Below, one piece after another: positions 5,917 through 8,237 of a stretch of DNA of 8,237 bases. A program made the position numbers and the translations under genes. Every line of letters starts with the position of its first letter. Within the stretch, counting starts at the first letter, position 1. The notes below the pieces were generated by a model that was not told where the DNA came from, did no database searches, and saw nothing but the letters and a program-made list of their open reading frames with translations. Origin of the DNA: Accumulibacter sp. (GTDB lineage: Bacteria > Pseudomonadota > Gammaproteobacteria > Burkholderiales > Rhodocyclaceae); the NCBI GenBank assembly GCA_003538495.1, contig DPSD01000127.1, positions 575 to 8,811 on the forward strand. The letters run 5' to 3'.

Positions 5917-7962
5917 CTAGCGCCCTAATGCGAGAATGGTGTCGAACAGACTGGTGCCGATCTCCAGAGCTTTGGCCGAGGCTTGATAGGCCTGCTGGTA
6001 GCGGATCAGGTTGGCCGCCTCTTCATCGAGATTGACCCCGGAGAGCGAGTCCCGGCTGGCGCGCGCCTGTTCCAGCAGCGCCGTTTGCGCGTCGGCGGAA
6101 ACCTGTACCTGGTGGGTCCGGCTGCCGGTCGTGCTGACCAGCTGCGCGTACGCCTGCTGGAACGTTTCGGCCTTGCCCGACATCGTCGCCTGCGTCTGAA
6201 GCTGGGCCAGCGCCAGCGCGTTACGCCCATCGCCGGTGGCCCCGACGTTTGGAAGAATCGAAAACGTATCGCCGTTGTTCGGCAAGCCGGTGATCGCGAA
6301 GCTGAAACCGGTGGGCGGACTACTGACCACCGAGCCGACCAGGGTCACCGTCGCGCCACTCTTATAGGCCACGCCATCGCTGGGCGCGCCAATCAGCACC
6401 GGCACACCACCGTCGATCGAAACCTGTGAGCCGACCGGAAAGTTGCGCAGTTCTCCGGCCTGATACACCAGGCTGATGGGCATCGTCGCCAAGGCTGCCG
6501 GATAGCCCGGTCCGGCGCTACCCGCTGACACCTTTGCGGCGCCGCTATTGGCGCTCCCCACCGAGGTAGCGATTGGCCCGGCGGCCGTAATCAGGCGCGG
6601 GTCGGCGAGCACCGTGGAATTCACGGAAATGTTGCTGGCGGCGTTGCGCGTCGGCTGGATGCGATAGCTCGAACCCGCCACCAGCGGGCCGGCAGCAAGC
6701 GCGAACCCCTGCGGGTCATTGGCCAGTTGCGCATTGATCACGGCAACGTCTACCCCCGGCCCTGCCCACTGCTTGCCGTCGGACAGGCGCTTGAGGGTGA
6801 CGCTGCTCCCGTCCGAGACGAGTTGATAGTCACTGCTGCCGAGGTCGGTGTAGTAGTTGCCATTGAACGGCGGTGGCTCAACAAAAGCAGCGCTAACCAC
6901 CGGACTGCCCGGCGGGTTGTTGGTGTTGGCAATTACCGCCGGGGCCGGAACCGAGAACAGCTCTGGAGCAAAACTCGTTGGTGGCGACGAAAGCAGCGAC
7001 TGGCCAAGAAGATCCTGACCGAGCGCGCTTTGCGCGTTGTAAGTCAGCGCCAGCGAAGCAGCGTTACGACCCAGATCATTGCTGGCCTGATCGAGCGACT
7101 CGCTGCGAAACTGCAGCAAGCCGCCGAGACTGCCGCCGGTGAGCAAAGCCTCGGGCATCGCCTGGACACCTGCCGCGGTTCTCAGGCCTACCGTCAGGCG
7201 GGAAGGATCGGCGGACGACGGCGTCGTCGTCAGCTCGATCGCCTGCGGGCCGACCACCAATTGCTGACCGCTACCGATGAACAGGTTATAGCTGCCGTCG
7301 CTATTGGTGGTCGTTCTGGTCTTGGTCAGCGTGTTCAAAGCCGCCACCAGCTGGTCGCGAGTGTCCAGAAGATCGTTGGCCGGCTGGCCGGTGGAAGCCT
7401 CGGCGACACCAATCTGCTGGTTCAGCGAGGCGATCTGTTCGGCGTAGGCATTGATACCGCTGACCGTGGCCTTTATTTCCGCATTGACGCCGCCGTACAT
7501 CTCGGCGAGCTGATCGCCGAGCGAGCGATAGCGCGCGCTGAGCGACTGCGCCGAGGAAATCATCGCCTGGCGGCTCGAAAGCTGCGAAGGATCGGTCGCG
7601 ACATCCTGAACTTTGGCGAAGAAATCCTGCAGCGCCGGCGACAGCCCGGTGCTCGGATCGGCCAGCATGTTGTTGATCTGGTTGATTTGCGCGTAGTAGC
7701 TGTCCAGTTCGCTGGCAGTGCTCTGCGTACGATCGACCTGGTCGGTCAGAAAGCGGCTGTACATCCTTTGGATGGTCGCCACGTGCGTGCCCTGGCCAAC
7801 AAAGCCGGCACCGGTCAACAACGGCGGATTGGTCGCCTGAACGCTGCGCTGCCGCGTAAACCCGACCGTGTTGACGTTCGCAATATTGTGTCCACTGGTC
7901 TGCAATCCGAGCTGAGCGGCCTGCAAACCGCTGACACTGGTACCGATGATCCCTGTGCCCAT
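5917..7962 (-). CDS. flgK: FlgK (HAP1), hook-filament junction protein 1
   Basis: FlgK is exported to the tip of the completed hook and forms the first junction ring before FlgL and flagellin. The product has 681 residues, much longer than the enteric form but like the long Pseudomonas-type form. The N-terminal rod/hook-type motif SGHNIANVNTVGFTRQRSV (23-41) and helical D1 (up to about 305) are conserved. The C-terminal part has SGVNLDEEAANLIRYQQAYQ (641-660), ASAKALEIGTSLFDTILAL (661-679), the standard D0 ending. Between about 320 and 575 lies a large exposed region with two related beta-rich modules: GSSYRIQPTRNAASNISV (430-447) with a following DPRLI, and GDTFSILPN (564-572) followed by GDGRNALALAQL. 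No signal peptide is present, as expected for type III export. AGGAAA (7971-7976) precedes the ATG by 8 bp. flgJ ends 83 bp upstream and flgL follows after 13 bp. Confidence 0.97.
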   Translation of the reverse strand: MGTGIIGTSVSGLQAAQLGLQTSGHNIANVNTVGFTRQRSVQATNPPLLTGAGFVGQGTHVATIQRMYSRFLTDQVDRTQSTASELDSYYAQINQINNMLADPSTGLSPALQDFFAKVQDVATDPSQLSSRQAMISSAQSLSARYRSLGDQLAEMYGGVNAEIKATVSGINAYAEQIASLNQQIGVAEASTGQPANDLLDTRDQLVAALNTLTKTRTTTNSDGSYNLFIGSGQQLVVGPQAIELTTTPSSADPSRLTVGLRTAAGVQAMPEALLTGGSLGGLLQFRSESLDQASNDLGRNAASLALTYNAQSALGQDLLGQSLLSSPPTSFAPELFSVPAPAVIANTNNPPGSPVVSAAFVEPPPFNGNYYTDLGSSDYQLVSDGSSVTLKRLSDGKQWAGPGVDVAVINAQLANDPQGFALAAGPLVAGSSYRIQPTRNAASNISVNSTVLADPRLITAAGPIATSVGSANSGAAKVSAGSAGPGYPAALATMPISLVYQAGELRNFPVGSQVSIDGGVPVLIGAPSDGVAYKSGATVTLVGSVVSSPPTGFSFAITGLPNNGDTFSILPNVGATGDGRNALALAQLQTQATMSGKAETFQQAYAQLVSTTGSRTHQVQVSADAQTALLEQARASRDSLSGVNLDEEAANLIRYQQAYQASAKALEIGTSLFDTILALGR

Positions 7963-7970
7963 GGCCGAAG

Positions 7971-7976
7971 TTTCCT
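7971..7976 (-). promoter_or_regulatory. Ribosome binding site for flgK
   Basis: AGGAAA on the minus strand lies 8 bp before the flgK ATG. The spacing is acceptable, and with the conserved MGTGIIGTSVSGLQAAQ N-terminus it secures the start. Confidence 0.65.
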
Positions 7977-8001
7977 GTTCGATTACTGTGTAAACGGCGG
8001 C

Positions 8002-8030
8002 TTGGCGCGAATATTAAGACGTAGCGCCGA
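8002..8030 (-). repeat. Inverted repeat with AT-rich centre in the flgJ-flgK gap
   Basis: The 83-bp gap between flgJ and flgK (7963-8045) contains arms TTGGCGC (8002-8008) and GCGCCGA (8024-8030), which pair over 7 positions with one G-T wobble. The 15-bp spacer contains the AATATT palindrome (8010-8015), the only AT-rich spot in the area. A second weak pair, AGACG (8017-8021) and CGTCT (8036-8040), overlaps it. The element could be a protein-binding dyad, part of a promoter for flgKL, or an RNA hairpin after flgJ. I found no sigma28-like pair (TAAAGTTT and GCCGATAA) with correct spacing, so a promoter is not claimed. Confidence 0.3.
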
Positions 8031-8045
8031 ATCGTCGTCTCGCCA

Positions 8046-8237
8046 CTAAGTGGCCAGGGCCTGCCGCAAGCTGGCGCCACCGATGATGCGCGCGATCTTC
8101 TCGGCGTACATCGGGTCGGTCGCGTAACCCGCCTGCTGCAGGGAGCGCGCAAACTGTGCGCCATCCTGCTGACCGATAACCCCGGCAAAACGCGGTTTGC
8201 TGCGCAGCAGGTTGGCATAGTCGCGAAAGGCCTCGGC
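8046..8237 (-). CDS. flgJ: FlgJ, peptidoglycan hydrolase / rod-cap protein (C-terminal part, truncated by window edge)
   Basis: The last 63 codons of a minus-strand gene run from the right window edge to TAG at 8048-8046. The translation includes FRDYANLLRSKPRFAGVI (residues 4-21 of the visible part) and FARSLQQAGYATDPMYAEKI (29-48), then IARIIGGASL and a short tail. The YANLLRSxPRF and LQxAGYATDPxYAxKI patterns are characteristic of the C-terminal end of the muramidase (glucosaminidase, GH73-type) domain of FlgJ, which opens the peptidoglycan so that the rod can pass. The domain's catalytic residues and the N-terminal rod-cap domain lie outside the window. Its position directly before flgK matches the common flgJKL order and supports the call over a generic glucosaminidase. 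FlgJ with a fused muramidase domain is typical of beta- and gammaproteobacteria. Confidence 0.92.
   Translation of the reverse strand, partial: AEAFRDYANLLRSKPRFAGVIGQQDGAQFARSLQQAGYATDPMYAEKIARIIGGASLRQALAT

Noticed and set aside
3729..6035. A 768-codon open frame on the plus strand opposite the lipoprotein gene and flgL
   Set aside because: It is antisense to well-recognised FlgL and an intact lipoprotein frame, its translation is Arg/Gln/Gly-rich with no recognisable domain, and long antisense frames are common opposite GC-rich genes because stop codons are rare there.
6727..8049. A 440-codon open frame on the plus strand opposite flgK
   Set aside because: Same reason: it is a shadow of flgK and of the flgJ end, Arg-rich and without domain features.
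7301..8218. A 305-codon minus-strand frame spanning the flgJ end and the flgK start
   Set aside because: It is out of frame with both FlgJ and FlgK, whose conserved motifs are read in other frames.

Overview
The window is a GC-rich piece of a proteobacterial chromosome taken up almost entirely by genes for a polar-type flagellum. Protein resemblance (FliM, FliP and FliR very close to the enteric/beta/gamma type, long Pseudomonas-like FlgK and FlgL, and a FlgJ tail of the muramidase-carrying type) suggests a beta- or gammaproteobacterium. A betaproteobacterium of the Rhodocyclales kind is my best guess, but that is inference and not proved by the sequence.

Left half (1-4005, plus strand): the 3' end of fliL, then complete fliM, fliN, fliO, fliP, fliQ and fliR in the classical order. 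FliL is the stator-associated basal-body protein. FliM and FliN form the C-ring switch that receives CheY-P and docks export cargo. FliO assists assembly of the FliP/FliQ/FliR export gate. The genes are packed as one operon: fliM/fliN overlap by 8 bp, fliO/fliP by 14 bp, and fliP/fliQ by 4 bp (ATGA). The one loose joint is a 112-bp gap before fliO. fliO seems to start at a TTG with no clear ribosome binding site, preceded by a small hairpin and a weak promoter-like pair of hexamers.

Right half (4002-8237, minus strand, read right to left): the 3' end of flgJ (rod-cap/muramidase), an 83-bp gap with a dyad element, flgK (hook-filament junction 1), flgL (hook-filament junction 2), and then, 9 bp after flgL, a 185-residue predicted lipoprotein that I do not recognise. 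This is a separate operon or operon end, converging on fliR.

The two operons meet tail to tail with no spacer. The palindrome CCTTAAGG supplies TAA stop codons on both strands, so fliR and the lipoprotein gene overlap by 4 bp, and no intrinsic terminator is visible there.

I see no RNA genes, mobile elements, CRISPR arrays or signs of horizontal transfer. This is mostly an ordinary flagellar region. The part least explained by known biology is the lipoprotein gene attached to flgL, followed by the shared-stop convergent junction and the unusual fliO start.
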